From: Pomphorhynchus laevis
Lineage: Eukaryota > Acanthocephala > Palaeacanthocephala > Echinorhynchida > Pomphorhynchidae
Length of the DNA stretch: 64,000 nt
Assembly (NCBI GenBank): GCA_012934845.2
Contig: WNNJ02001684.1
Location: forward strand, 62,001 to 126,000
Direction: 5' to 3'
The position numbers and the translations under genes are program-made. Shown here piece after piece: positions 44,001 to 59,475 of this stretch (position 1 is the stretch's first letter; each line of letters opens with the position of its first letter). The notes under the pieces were generated by a model. The model ran no database searches, was not told the origin of the DNA, and saw nothing but the letters and a program-made list of their open reading frames with translations.

Positions 44001-47000
44001 TAATATTTTAGCAACTTACGCTGGCATTTTTAAATACAAAACTCTATTGCTGCAATCTTTAGGTGATCAATAAAGTAATAATATAAGTGTCATAGAAATC
44101 TGATTTAAATGGAAATCAGATACGTAATGTTTATATTTATTTTGCAAACGTGAATGTTTACATTTTTATTTATGGATTTTTATTTATTCCTTTTTATGAT
44201 TTTGTAAAAATACTTCAACCAATTAGTTTTTCATTTGTTATAACTGCAGATGACAAAAAGTTAGCATCTTCAGAAAATTTCCTGAAAATGCTAGCATAGG
44301 TTAGCGAAATATTAAATAAAATTTTCTCCTTTTTTGATCTAGCTCCAATAATTCTTTAAAAATCAAAATGTTAATCAAATGCAAAAATAAAAATTATATC
44401 ATGGTGTAAAATATAAGTTTAACTTATATTTAAATTCATAATGACAATTATGACAATTCATAATTGTCATAATTACTCATTATGAAATGAGTAATGACAA
44501 TTCATTACTCATTTTAAATTCATAATGACAATTGTTAAGAGTTATAAATATATGGTCAAGAATGAGTGGTTACATACAGAACATAACATTGACCTTGTCT
44601 TAATTTGTCTCAGAGAAGTATAACTAGTAAAAGCCAAAAAAATATGCACCAACTTAAATACCGTAAAAATCAATATACTGGTCGTTTGAGCGATTGAGAT
44701 TTTAATAGTTTTATAAAAGCCACCCGTTGTAATATCATCGATATAATAATAACTAATGATTCAATAAAAAATTACAAAATTTTATTTGTTTAATTTTTAT
44801 AATGTATCTGTTTTTGTAATACACACAAGAAATTATTTGTGTAGCTCCTTACAAGATAATAATATTTTCGTCATAAAAATATATATATTTTCTGATTCAG
44901 AAAATTTGATTTGTTAAACACTTTGGTAGTTTAGTTAGAATAATTAGTCAAACGAAATGGAAGGCTTTTCCCGTTAAAATATCAGACATAAACTTTAAAA
45001 AATTCCTTACTCGTATGGTAAGAAATATTTTTCTTTCGTCAAGATGACTTGTTAAAAAGCTAACTAAAAGTATTTTTTGTTATACTGAATATAAGATATC
45101 AAACAACTTGATAGTAATCAGAGCATTAATTGGTGGCTTAATCATAATCCCTCTTAATATAAATAGCATTAAACGACGGTAATCATTGCAAATTAAAATA
45201 TTTTAATAACAATGTAATCTACAATATCTAATTAATTTATACATTTGATAAATTCAATACGTTTTACAAAAATCAATGTCAGTTTAAGTTTCAAATTATA
45301 CTATACTTCACAAGTATTTACAATTCAACAGATGAAATTAAGTTAATGAATTTAAAATTTTTGCTCACCGTCAATTTCACGTCCTCCATCATTTTCTGGT
45401 TTACTCCATTCAATTTCAATGTGTGTATTATCGACAGAAATAACATGAAGATCTTGTGGGGCACCTGGTACATCTAAATTAAAATATAATTTTAAAAATG
45501 CATTTAAAGAATAATATCTTTGATGAATATTAACAAAAATATCACTGCGTTGTAATATAAATCATTGAGTTGCTAAAATATCACTGAGTTGTAATAAATG
45601 TAATATAATATTATAGCTGTCTAATATAACAGTTTATAATATTTATATTTTTACGGTAGTCGATAAATTGTGAATCTGTCATCTTATTATTTCGAATCGT
45701 ACGAAATAAAACCGATTAATTATTTCAAATTATTTTGAATTTGCAGATCGGTGCGTACTTTCATTGACATTTGCGTTTTACGCAAATGTCATGTAATGTC
45801 ATTTAATGGTGCTTCGATAAATTTAGCCAAAACGTAAGTATATATTTTCTATAAGTACTTAAATATTAAATATTAAAAGCACTTACCAAATGGAAATTTT
45901 ATAGAAATTGGACCGGCTTCAATCGCTTCTGATTGTCCAATATTATTTATTGCAGAAATACGAAATTTGTACATTTGTGATCCATCTAATCCGGTTATCC
46001 GTTTCCGTAAAGTTGGATAACACCTTTCTGCAGTCTGCCAATCATCTGTTCCATAGACGCAATATTCGATTTTATAACCTAATGAAAAAAATTAAAGAAT
46101 AAAACTAAACGTTACTAAAATATTTTAATATTAAATCTAGTTAATTTTGGTACAACTACATAAACTTTATATCGCCGTCTTGTATACAATTTCAATTTTA
46201 CAATAAATGAAAAAATATCACAGATAATTAATTGATTATTTGTGCTTAACGAATTATGTTTTATCATAAGTTCATTTATAAAAATAATCAAATTATAATT
46301 TAGAAATTTAAACGTTGAAGTAACATTTTTAACATTATTTCATTTAAATTTGTAATGACTGTATAAGTAGATCGCTTCATTCTGTAATTTGCTAATTTTA
46401 AACTAACGATCATTAAAATACTATTTTATAGTCAATTTTATTTCTCAATTCATAACAACGAAATATATTTGAATTGCAATTTGATTCAATACATCAAATT
46501 AAATACTTAGCCGTAACTTGGACTATGGCGTAGAGAGTTGTGAATAAATTTTATTATATTACTTAAATCCATATATACTATATAGATATCCTTTAAATAT
46601 ACCTAATTATTAAATGAAATTAATTATTAATCATTTAAACTAATTATTAAATGAAGCAATTAATTCATTTAATTAATTTAAGTGTAATTGTTCAAATTGA
46701 ATATAAAAATTGAGCTTATTCATAGCTAAAATGTAATAAACCTTTACTGTTTGAATTCTATCACTGATCACAGAATCGCTAGTGATGGAGAGTTATATTT
46801 TAACTGGTAGTACATACTACTTCTTAAGTATATTAATATAAGATATGAAGATGTATCTTAATCTTTAAGTATCTTAATATAATTGAGTAATTGAAATTTC
46901 GTTAACATTTCTATTCTGCACGCTACTTTAATCCTATCTATAAGCCAACAGCGAAGCCAACACCAACAGGGAACCTCATCAGCTAAATATCCGATACCTA

Positions 47001-50000
47001 TGTTTTACGTTTCTGTTCTTTTAATGTCGGCTAACGCTCATACGACTCGTCTACTTTATTGACAATTAGATTTAATGCAAGACTTTCATCTTACATTTTG
47101 CAAATTTAATTAAAATAATTTATGATTTCATATTTAATTAGCGATGGCAAGGGAGGAAAGGTTCTACCTTCAATTTAAAAATCTACCGATTTTTACAAAT
47201 GATTGTAAGTGATTGTAAGGGAGTCTTACTGTAATCAGCTTGAGGTATCTTAATCTAATTGAGTAGTGTTTATATTATCAGAATATGTGTTCTTAGAATG
47301 AGAATTAAGCAAATTATATTCCATAATTATTTTCTCTTTAAAACTGTTTTGAAACTTGTTTAAAATATATTGGTGTTTAGCCAATGAAAAGCGGAACTGA
47401 TATTTCACTTTTACATTTTTCCAATTTTTGTAGAAAAATCAAAAAGCATTAATTTATTTTTTGCGTTCTCTAGCTACTGCTATCATAATAAGATAAACAA
47501 AACAGAAGTTGTTCAACAAGGCAGAATTGAAATTAAAATAGCTCAAAATCACTTATTAAAATATAAAATTTTCTTTGCGAGATGGTGTTGTGACTGCGTG
47601 AAGCATGAAATTTGATCACTTTCTAATGCTTAATTAGCCTGTGAAAATAATATTTGTATAGAAAACAACGGTAAATGTAAAAGATGGTTCATAGTTGTTA
47701 ATGCCAAATTTTAAATGCTTTAAATGCTATTAGTAACCGATTTCGAATCACTAATAACCGATTTTGGTCTTTAGGGTAAATTACACAATTACCAATGTTT
47801 TGATATCATCAAAACATTGAATACCTAATAAAGTACAACTGGCAGTTTGTTCGCTCAAACGATTATATAATAATTGGAAATCGTTCAATTGCAATTTTGA
47901 TCGTTGAATCTTACACCAAATTTGACTGCTGGTTTAACAGTCAATATAATAGATAAATAATGCAATTATAATACAATTTTATAATGTTTACATAAAAATT
48001 CTTTGATAAGAAATACGTTTTATTATTTTAGACATTTCCTTGATTATGATGTTTGGCTTAATGCTTACCAACAGATCTCTTTATGATCTGAAACTTTAAA
48101 TGAAAATCTATTTTGAAAAAAGAACTTTAAGCAGGCATAGCTTACCTAATATTGGATTATACAAATCGTCTTCTTCAGGACTTTGCCAAGACAATTCCAA
48201 AGATGACGTATCGATATTTCGCACCTGGATATCTCCAGCACACGGTTTAGGTACGTCTAAAATGGTTATCGTTTATAATCTTATAAAGTAATTGACAACA
48301 TAATATTCAATTAATTACTTAATATTTAATGCTTTGCGATACAGTCTAAATGATTGTAAATATATAATTTGAAATTTAAAATTATTGGTTAATGTAATCT
48401 AAATGATTGTAAGTGTTTTTATTATAATACACAAATGTTCCAATTTATTATATAAATTGTAATGGTTTATAAAATAAAGTTAACTAAAACATATTTAGGT
48501 TTATATCGCTTCGTACTTTTTGACCAACATCCTTTTTATTTAAATAACATATAATTGCAAAATAATTATAAATTTAATAATTACATATAATTTTAAATTT
48601 GGAAATCATAATTTTCCAATTTTAAAAATTAAAATACAAAAAAATAAATGTTATCACTTATTATTAAATTTAAAAAAAAATTAAAATTAAATCAAATTAG
48701 CAACAACTTAATATATGTAACAATTAGTTAATTTGAATGACAGAAATAGTCTAATACGTTAATATATAAAATAAGAATAAGAATAATTTAAATAAAATTA
48801 ACTTTAATTCAATTGTATCAGCTATTTTTTATGAAATTCAGATCATTTAAATGGTAAACTTTTCAAAATTATATAGAATTTAATTTTTAAAATAGGCGTA
48901 ATGCCGTATGTTGCGCGAAAAAAATATTTTTTCAAGGATTTTTCCGGTATTACGACAGAAGTCAGAAACTAATTGTTAATTGCTAAAAAAAAGGATTTAT
49001 TTTAACGTGGCAAATGCGTGCCAGCGCACGCTTACATGACCACAACAAAACAAGACTGTGAATCAGGTGTCGAGAAGGTGTGAACGGAGGAGATGTTTGA
49101 ATGTGATAAAGGAGGGGGCGCGGCGGACGTCGAGAGGGAGTTGATTCCAGGCGAGTGAGGCGGCGACGAGGAAGGATCGGAGACCGTAGTTGTTGGAGTA
49201 ATTAGGAACGTGGAGTAAGAGGGTATGACAGGAACGAAGCGATAGCGAGGTGGGGCGAGTATCGTCTAAGAAAGGAAGGTTGATGAACGATGGGGAGCCG
49301 ACAGCGATGAGACGAAAAGTAACGAGAAGAAGGCGGAGTTTGATGCGGATGTGGATGGTGGGCCAGGAGAGTTGGGCAAAATATGTGGATGTGTGGTCGA
49401 AGCGACGGAGACGAAAGAGCACTCGAACGGCGGTGTTGATTATTCGTTGTAGGGGTAGGATGATGGATTTTGGAGAATTGGCGAAAAGGCTAAGGCAGTA
49501 ATCGATTTTAGGGAAAAGAAGCGATGAAAGAAGAGACATACAAGAACGGAAGTCGATAAGGGGGCGGATACGGCGGATGTCACGGATAATTAAGTTAGAT
49601 GAGCGGACCTTGTCACGGACGAAGGGTTTAAGGGAAAGGTGATCATCGAAATGGAAGCCTAAGAAAGTGAGATTGTGGACTATGGGGATGATCGATGAGG
49701 CAAAATATACAGTTGGAGGAGATATGTTTGGTTTACGGGGGAGGATCCACATTATTTTGGACTTTTCGGGGTTTAGAACGAGATGGAGATTGGAGAGACG
49801 TTTGTAGATAGAAGAAAGACAGTTGGAGGCAGAAATGCCGATATTGTGAATGCGATGTGCGGGTGCATGAGTATAGATTAGATTAATTGCTAGTTATTAA
49901 ATAAAAAATAAATTCTAAAGATAAACGATTTATTTATCTTTAATAAATTGTACAATAATATATTTGCATTGATTTTTCATTGATTTTTATGGTAATGGTA

Positions 50001-53000
50001 TGCTTCGCTAAACTATTAGGAATTTCATTTTTGCGTATTTTTTTTATCTTTTTAACACAATGGAAAATGTTCGAAATAACATATGACATTTTTATTTAAA
50101 AATGCAATCAGATCCGTCGCATTCTGCAAATGATATTTCTCAATTTACACATTGTTTTGATAATTTCTAAGAATCGACATGTTCATATTTATTATATTTT
50201 AAAAATAAGTTATTTTGATCCACTTTTTTATTTGGAATTTAGGAACAGTAGCCATAACTTACAAAAACTTTGTAAGTTTTGTTCATGATGATGTCAGCAG
50301 CAGCTAGCGAAATATAAAAATAACTATAATTTTATTGATCCAACTCTACAATTCCAAATATAATTATATAATATTATATTTTATATATACATATATTGTA
50401 TGAAACTATATATGTAAAATTATTCGTTAAATTATTTATTAATCCCAATTAATCTTTTCTTTTCGTGGATATTAATTATCAATATGAAACATCGTTTAAA
50501 AATCAATTTAAAACTCGGTAATACTTATCATCTAATCTACAAAAGTTTAAAACAAAAGTGCAACTTTAAATTATTTTTCAAATCTAAATTTTAATGTATT
50601 GAAATTTTCGACTATTACTTTTACCTTCGACTATTACTTTTATATTTTCTTCAACTTGTCCATGCGGATTTGTTGCTGAGATCGTATAGATTCCTGAATC
50701 TGAACCATTGCAGCATAAAATTTGAAACTGAGAGCTATCACTGTCATTCTCAACAATAAACCTTTTCGAAAAGAAAGAAAAGATTAAAAGCATGATTATT
50801 GATTTTTACTTTCGAAAAGCTTCAAATCAAATGTACGACTTTGTAAAAAGATTTGAACTTTGACTACCACAATAAATAACAAAACATAAGAAAATACCTA
50901 GTAGTTTGACGATATTGAAGATAGAATTGATCATTAACACAATTTTGAATTTATTACAATAAATTCAAAATTAACTATATTAATTATTAAACTAATAAAC
51001 TATATTTTTTAATTTTTTAAAGTAAAACATTATTATTTCAATAAATTTACATTTGAAGTTTCCGCAAATGGTAATCAACATATTTCGTATTCACAATATG
51101 TTTAAAAGAAAATAATGATCATTGTGCGATTTGCAACACAATGTCTATGACCGAATGTACTGGTGCATTGAGTTTGGAACGCGGTGATCGGAAACATTGT
51201 GATATCGACCTTGTGAGCGCAATTGCAATCTTTGTACGGAGTCACGCTATTACGCTGAAAAATTCAGACTTGTGTTTCTCGCTGATCTTTGTCGCTAACA
51301 CACGTAGAGTTGCGTTTGCTGCTCTGCCTGCACCACCCGTTGACACAAACACTAATTGGCAGCAAGTAGTGTGATCAACCTCACGTATCCTTTCCACGTA
51401 CTTCCTTCGCTTTCGTTGCTCATGATACTCGAAGCAAGCAGCCGACGATCGCAATATATAGGATGGAGCTCCTTCGTCGAAAATGCATACGTCAGAAAAC
51501 GTACGCTCCATCCTATTAACGAATAATCCTCTTCACACAATATTAGGGCATGCGTCTGGTCTTCGAGTTGTCGCATCATTGTCGAAACTTATTGTATCAG
51601 GAACACCAGATAGATTTGGCTCAGTGGAGACCCCAGAACACACGTCTGTGAGTACTTTTGATACTAGGTCGTGGATTTCATTATGGCGAAGCGTCAATAA
51701 ACCGCCCCTTTTACATGACAATGACTGAACATTATTCAACTCCTCCCCGCATATACATTTTTGGCTATCTTAGATGGGGTCCAAGCGAACCTTACAGACA
51801 TTGCGTCGCGAAACTTCGTTGTAGTCACATGAAGTCCGTAATCATCAAGTGGTCGGTATGTTAGCCAATTTGATGCCCCGTTTAGTGAAGCATATTCCAG
51901 GAGATGACTTATGTTCGGTTTGTCTATCTGAAGTGCGAAGCGAGCTAGTTTGTGCCGGTTGACGTTAGCCGACTTCATTTGACCGGCTGCGTCCGATTGC
52001 AATTGTTCGCTAATATAAAGCGATTCTGTGTTATCGAATGGGCTACACAATTGCTATGGTCTACACAAAATATAGAGCAAAATAAATTGTTTTGCAGGAG
52101 AAAATTGTATCTTAAAGCTTACAATAGACTAATTAGAACGTTTACAAACTTTATAAGACAGCAATTTTGCAGTAAGTATCTAAAATTGGGAAGAGTGTTT
52201 TTAATTTGCACGGTGGATAAATTGTTGAGGTTCGCAGCTTTTCGAACTCTAAACGGTTAATATACTGTTCAACAGTAAAAATGTCGTTTAAATTAATAAA
52301 CAGATAAAGGTAGATAATAAAAAATTTAATTATTATGAATTGACTAATAAACATTGAGATCGACATTACATAATAAAAGAGATAGTAGATAAGAAAATAT
52401 AAGCGATAAGAAATAAATAGTAAATAAAATAAATAAGGAAGTATATAAGAAAGTAGTAAGCAGTAGATTCGAAATTAACTACCAATAAGATAAGATTTAA
52501 ATATTTATATAAGATTTTATACAATTTATATTTATATAAAATTAAAGTTTAAGATTAAAATATTTAAATAAAAATTATAATATTAAAAGAGAATAAAAAA
52601 TTCAAGTTTTATGAGTTGACTAACAAACATCATATTGAGTAATAAGATAATAGATAAGAAAATACAACAGTTAAGAAATAAATAGTTAATATGAAGTAAA
52701 TAATAAGAGATAAACGATAGATTAGAAATTTACTGCAGATAATAAAAAGATAAAAGTAAACAGAAAGTTAGAAATAATCAGTAGATACGAAATAAACTTT
52801 AGGTGTAAAAGAAATTAATCGTAAAAAAGGAATAAACTTGTTATAGAGATAAAGAGTTAATAATTTAAAAAAGTTAGTAGATAAAAAACGGCATGAGATA
52901 AGAAATGAACAGTTGATAAGGAAACGGTGAATAAGAAATAAACATTATATGATATATAAAGTAGATTATTATCATTATATACTGTTAGATAAAGATTAGA

Positions 53001-56000
53001 TAATAAATAACAAGATAATAAATAATTTATAGCATATTAAGCCAATTATGCTAATATTACATATTATCGGTGTTGGTGCAAAATTACTAACACCGAAGTC
53101 TATCTTAAAGCATTACTGATAAACGATAGATTAGAAATTTACTGCAAATAATAAAAAGATAAAAGTAAACAGAAATAAAAATTATAATATTAAAATAGAA
53201 TAAATAAGACAGTAGAAAAGCAAATATAAGCGATATAAATTATAATATTAAAAGATAATAACAAATTTAAGTTTTATGAGTTGACTAACAAACATCATAT
53301 AGAGACATTATATAATAAATATTTAAATATATAAGAAAATACAACAGTTAAGAAATAAATAGTAAATAAAATAAATAAGAAAGTATATAAGAAAGAAATA
53401 ATAAATAATCAGTAGATTCAAAATTAACTATTGAAATATCAAAATAATAAATTCAGTCTCTTATATTTGAAAATAAAATATAATAAATCAGGATCAACAC
53501 ATCAGATCAATTAAAAATAAATATTTTTAGTTGATTTTTTTACTATAAATAAAAAATAATTATAATAATTATAAATAAAAGATCAAGTTAAAATTTAAAA
53601 TTAAATTTAATAATAATTATATATAAATAATTAAAGATTAATTTAACCGTAAATTAGAAATAATCAGTAGATACGAAATAAACTTTATATAAAGTAAATC
53701 AGCAAATAATAAAATAATATAATAAAATAATGTAAAAGAAATTAATCGTAAGAAAGAAATAAACTTATAGAAATAAAATAAAATTTAAATAGTTAATATG
53801 AAGTAAATAATAAGAGATAAACGAGAGAATAGAAATTTACTGCAGATAATAAAAAGATAAAAGTAAACAGAAATAAAAATTATATAAAATTAAAGTTTAA
53901 AACTAGATAATTTTAAGATAATTTTAGTGAAGTAAAGAAATCATTTAATTAATACATTGACTTAAGAGAAATGCCATTCTTTTAGTAAGACTGTCTGCTA
54001 ACACCAGCCTACAATGTTCTTGCCCTTTGGAGCCGTCGCCAGAATGCTGACAGCATTTCCACGTTAGATGGCGATGCTAACGTATTAAAGGAGATATGAA
54101 GAAGCACTGAATCCTTGGTAACGTGCTTCAATCTTTCTCCTTTATCCTTAACAAGAGCCAAAGCGGAAAAGCCAAGTGATCCATAAGTCTCCATAAGTTT
54201 AAAATTGAATTAAAAATATTTAAATAAAAATTATAATATTAAAAGAGAATAAAAAATTCAAGTTTTATGAGTTGACTAATAAACATCATATTGAGTAATA
54301 AGATAATAGATAAGAAAATACAACAGTTAAGAAATAAATAGTTAATATGAAGTAAATAATAAGAGATAAACGAGAGAATAGAAATTTACTGCAGATAATA
54401 AAAAGATAAAAGTAAACAGAAAGTTAGAAATAATCAGTAGATACGAAATAAACTTTAGGTGTAAAAGAAATTAATCGTTAAAAAGGAATAAACTTGTAAT
54501 AGAGATAAACAGTTTATAATTTAAAAAAGTTAGTAGATAAAAAACGGCATGAGATAAGAAATGAACAGTTGATAAGGAAACGGTGAATAAGAAATAAACA
54601 TTATATGATATATAAAGTAGATTATTATCATTATATACTGTTAGATAAAGATTAGATAATAAATAACAAGATAATAAATAATTTATAGCATATTAAGCCA
54701 ATTATGCTAATATTACATATTATCGGTGTTGGTGCAAAATTACTAACACCGAAGTCTATCTTAAAGCATTACTGACAGAATTGATGTTATTATTGACATA
54801 ATTAATGTTATAATTGAAATAATTACTTTGGTTTACCTTACACACAAAGTATATCAAATCTTTTGAACCCAAACAAATTTCCATATAAATTTGTGGAATG
54901 TATGGTTGAAGTATCTTAAAAATATTATCGACCGTGCCGCGAGTATGCAACTTGGAGTATACAATTCGAGACAAAGGAAACAGTAGCTTTCGTTTAGGAA
55001 ATAAAATAAATAGAATGTTTATTTTTAAGAAATAAACACTATATGAGATGTAAAGTAGATTATTATATTTACTTTTAGATAAAAGGAGATAGTAAATAAA
55101 ACAAGATAATAAATAATTTATAAAAATAAAAATATTAATAATAATATATAAATAATAATATTAAAATAATATTATTATATAAATTAAAAATTAAAAATAA
55201 AAATTAAACTTTTGTGAAAAATGAAGTATCGGAATAAGGATTAGTACGTTTAAATAAAATGAGGAAATTCTTTATAATTCCTTATCTTATCAAACAGGGT
55301 GTTATATGCCGATATTCATCGCAATCGTAATTAATTAAATCGAAGGCTTTTTTAACTACGTCAAGATGAAATAAATGCAGTGATTGCTGACTTGTTTAAA
55401 TTCAAACATAAATTAAAATCTATTGTCAACAATTTATCAAAAACAAATTTGCTCGATTACTCATTCAATTTCAAATCTGATATTGGTTTTGATTTCTAGT
55501 CAGAAGTGTAAATACCTGTCGTTATTATTCAAGCATTCTTTGTTTTTAAACCACGAACATGTTGGTGTCGGTAATCCTTCAATAGGTATTTTCAAAGTTA
55601 GCTGCTCACCCGCTTTCACACGGATTTCCGGTTTGCCAAAGATACTTGGCAACAACTCCAAATTAATCAACGGAGGCACTAAATAATCAAAAATCAATGA
55701 GTATATTTCAAATTTTTGAATTAACAATTTTTGTGAATTATATAAATCTTTTAATTATATTGTATCTGAGTTCACTTTATATATCATCTTGTCAATTTTA
55801 ATCATTAAATTTACCAATCATTAGATTTACTTCATTAGACTGTTTATTTTGTCAATTAAATGCTGCAGTAATTTTTAATCTTGTCACGTTTTGGTTGACT
55901 AAGTCAATTAGATATCGAATAATTCTATATTTTGATCACAATGAACGTTTAATTGCTACTAATTACAATCCTTCGTGATTAAATTTACTTTATCTTAACT

Positions 56001-56230
56001 CATTGTTTTAGAATTTCAAATTTAAAAGTTTAAAAATTTAATTAAAAATTTACAGATGCAATCGTTAATATATGCAAATATATCGTCTTCACTATATGTA
56101 ATAATATCTTGATTAATCAATGTCTCGGGTTATAATGCTAAAAAATTAATAATGTTTGACTCAAATAAAAGGGTAAGGTTACAGAATAAATTAAATCGCA
56201 TATAAAATGCGATGTACGAATAAATTGTAT

Positions 56231-56326
<96 letters not shown>

Positions 56327-59300
56327 TGATATATATATATCATGCCCGGATGAAAAAGGAGGAGGGTTGAGGCTAGGAAGGGCATCCACTCGTAAAAATT
56401 CCGCTCCAACCACAAACAAAATGAAAAGTCTACAAACCTCAAACTACGTTACTAGGGCGTCCCCTGCAAGCGACGCGCGCCATATCCCGCATGACGTGAC
56501 AAATATCAAAGGGTTACCGACTCACGGACGAAGTCGGATAAAGAAGCAAGTTCAACCTCGAAACCTACGTCTAATGTCACTAAATATCGGTACACTAACC
56601 GGAAAAAGCAGAGAATTAGCTGCCAACCTCAAACAACGCAATGTCGATATTGCAGTTGTTCAGGAAACTAAATGGAAAGGTTACAAAGCGAAAGAGATCG
56701 GCGATGGGTATAAGCTTTATTACCACGGCACTATCAAAGGACGAAATGGAGTTGGGATCATATTATCTGAGCACTTGCAACAATCTATTACAGCGATGCA
56801 ACGAATCTCAGACCGCATTATGTTAGCCGCGTTAGATATCAAAACACGCATAGTAGTAATAATCTCAGCATATGCTCCTCAACAAAGTTGCTCCGACGAA
56901 GAAACGGACGATTTTTGGCAAAGACTCAGTGACGCGACCCAATCTGTCAAGGAAGATGAAATTGTCTTCGTAGGCGAGACCTAAACAGCCATGTCGGCTC
57001 CGAACATCCTTCGTTCCAACGAAACCACGGTGGCCTGTGTATCGGAACTCTAAATGAAAATGGAGCAAGGTTCCTTGACTGGGCGCAAGCACAAGACGTT
57101 GCACTGTGCAATACTTTCTTCGCCAAACGAAACTCTCACCTAGTCATGTACTCTAGTGGAAACCACAAGACGCAGATCGATTTTTGGGCATGCCGCCGAA
57201 CTGATCTTAAACTAGTCAAGAACACCAAAGTGATTCCCTTCGAACCAGTTGCTAGTCAACACCTCCCACTGGTAATGGATACCCTAATACCAACGCCAAT
57301 TAACAGACTCCCAACGACTAAACATGCGCATATTAAGTGGTGGAAACATCGAGAATGCGGAGATAAACTAACCCCTGCTCTCCATTTGGCTATCCAGACC
57401 ACATCATTAACAGAGGATGTAAACGAGTGTTGGGAATCTGCCGTCCGAAATATATCCAATGCAGCGCAACCAATCCTCGGTGTCACCAAGCCAGGTCGAA
57501 AGTTTATTGACAAACAAACGTGGTTCTGGAATGAAGAGGTCCAACATGCTGTACGAGGTAAAAAGGACGCATATAAAAAGTGGAAACTGTCTCAGCTCTC
57601 AGACGATAAAGAACGTTAACGTATACAAAATAGGATTGCCAAAACGAAAGTGGCAGAGAGCAAAAATAATTACATCGCAGACCTGTACAATAATCTAGAG
57701 TCCCCCGAAGGTGAATGTGATATATACCGCCTTGCAAGGTCTCGATCAAATGCCGCCAAAGACATCATTCACTTTGCCCAAATCAAGAGTAAAGATGGAA
57801 CTATACTGCGAGATGATAGAGAAATTCAGGACAGATGGCGCGAACATTACAACGAAATATGTAACATAGAATTCCCCCATCCTGATCTATGTATGGGTAT
57901 ATGCACCTCTAGACCAGTTCCGGAGATCACAACCGCAGAAGTAGCTGAGTCAGTAAGAAAGATGAAAAACGGAAAAGCTACTGGACCAGATGGAATTCCT
58001 GGCGAGGTTTGGAAACTCACCGGACTTGCGGGCATAGCTTTTTTCACGAATCTTTTCAACAAAATAGTTCTACAGCACGAAGTACCTAAAGCATGGAAAA
58101 GCTCGTTTACAATCCCCATCTGGAAACAGAAGGGTGACATTGCTAGCTGTAGCTATTATCGCCCTATTCGGTTATTATCCCACACAATGAAAATCTTTGA
58201 GCATGTCCTGGACAAAAGACTAAGGGTTCTGACAAATATCGCCGTTAACCAGTGTGGCTTTGTCAAAAATGTATCAACCACAGATGCCATACAAGCATCA
58301 AGGATATTGATGGAAAAACACCGAGAAAAGCAGCAGAGTTTACATATGGCCTTCCTTGATTTGGAGAAGGCTTTTGATCGGGTGCCACATTCTCTTATCT
58401 GGTACTCCATGCGACAACACGGTGTCCTAGAGGAGTACGTTGACTGGATTAAACTGATGTACTCGGACACAACCAGCATAGTACGCTGCGCTACCGGCGA
58501 TTCTCAACCATATCCGATCACGGTTGGCGTACATCAGGGCAGTAGCCTGTCACCCCTGCTATTTATCTTATGTATGGATACGATTACTTATAAACTGTAC
58601 AACGATGTCCCGTGGACCCTCTTATATGCAGACGATGTTATGCTTGCTACTTAAACACGCGAAAACCTGAAACAGCAAGTCCAAAACTGGTCTGATCGCC
58701 TATCACAATACGGGCTGCGGCTGAACATTGGTAAAACTGCGTATCTTGAGTTAGGATATCAAACACCTGGCTCCATCGAGATCAACGGGCAGCCACTCGA
58801 AAAGTGTACTACCTTCAAATACCTGGGGTCCTACCTCTCATCGGATGGTACTATAAATAAAGATGTAAAGGGGCGCCTTAACGCAGCTTGGCTAAAATGG
58901 CGAAGCCTTTCAGGAATATTATGTGACCGACGAATGCCACTAAAGCTTAAAGCCAAAATCTACAAAACAGTTGTGAGACCGGTTGCATTATACGCCACAG
59001 AATGCTGGCCATCAAATTCAGACGCCAAAAGAAAATTGCACACCATGGAGATGAATATGCTGCGCTGGTCCTATGGAGTAACACGCCTAGATAGGATTCC
59101 GAATACCAACATCCGCCATTTTTTCGGTGTAACGCAAATAAACCTCAAGGCGAGGGAACATCGACTACGATGGTTCGGACACATTCACAGGGCTGACAAA
59201 ACAGCAGTATGCCGAGCCGAGCCAATCGTTCAAGGCGTACGACCTCGTGGCCGCCCTAAGAAAAGATGGATGGATACAATCCATGAAGATCTGAATACAT

Positions 59301-59391
59301 GTGACCTAGCGCCAGCTCTAGCACAAAACCGAGAAGTATGGAGAAGACTTATCAAAGCCGCCGACCCTAGCCTGCCATGAAAAGGCGAAGA

Positions 59392-59475
<84 letters not shown>

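Larger units (their letters stand above)
50762..55515. other. Twitchin intron with relic and duplicated repeat blocks
   Basis: A 4.75-kb intron splitting an Ig domain. It holds the retroelement relic at 51.12-52.06 kb and the A/T-rich repeat complex from 52.3 to 55.25 kb. Confidence 0.75.
56344..59390 (+). mobile_element. RTE-type LINE, nearly full length, inactive
   Basis: About 3.05 kb inserted in the intron 55679-60923. The endonuclease starts [19 protein letters not shown] and has VVQETKW and SAYAPQ. The RT has [39 protein letters not shown] and LYADDVM. The C-terminus has GRPKKRWMD. Three lesions by frame: a frameshift between about 56980 and 57146, and in-frame stops at 57617-57619 and 58652-58654. 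It is bounded by (TA)n on both sides, as some RTE elements insert into or create microsatellites. Confidence 0.93.

Noticed and set aside
49250-49501. Arg-rich plus-strand ORF
   Set aside because: Antisense shadow of the LINE RT fragment on the minus strand.
56130-56442. ORFs of alternating Ile-Tyr
   Set aside because: These are translations of the (TA)n microsatellite.
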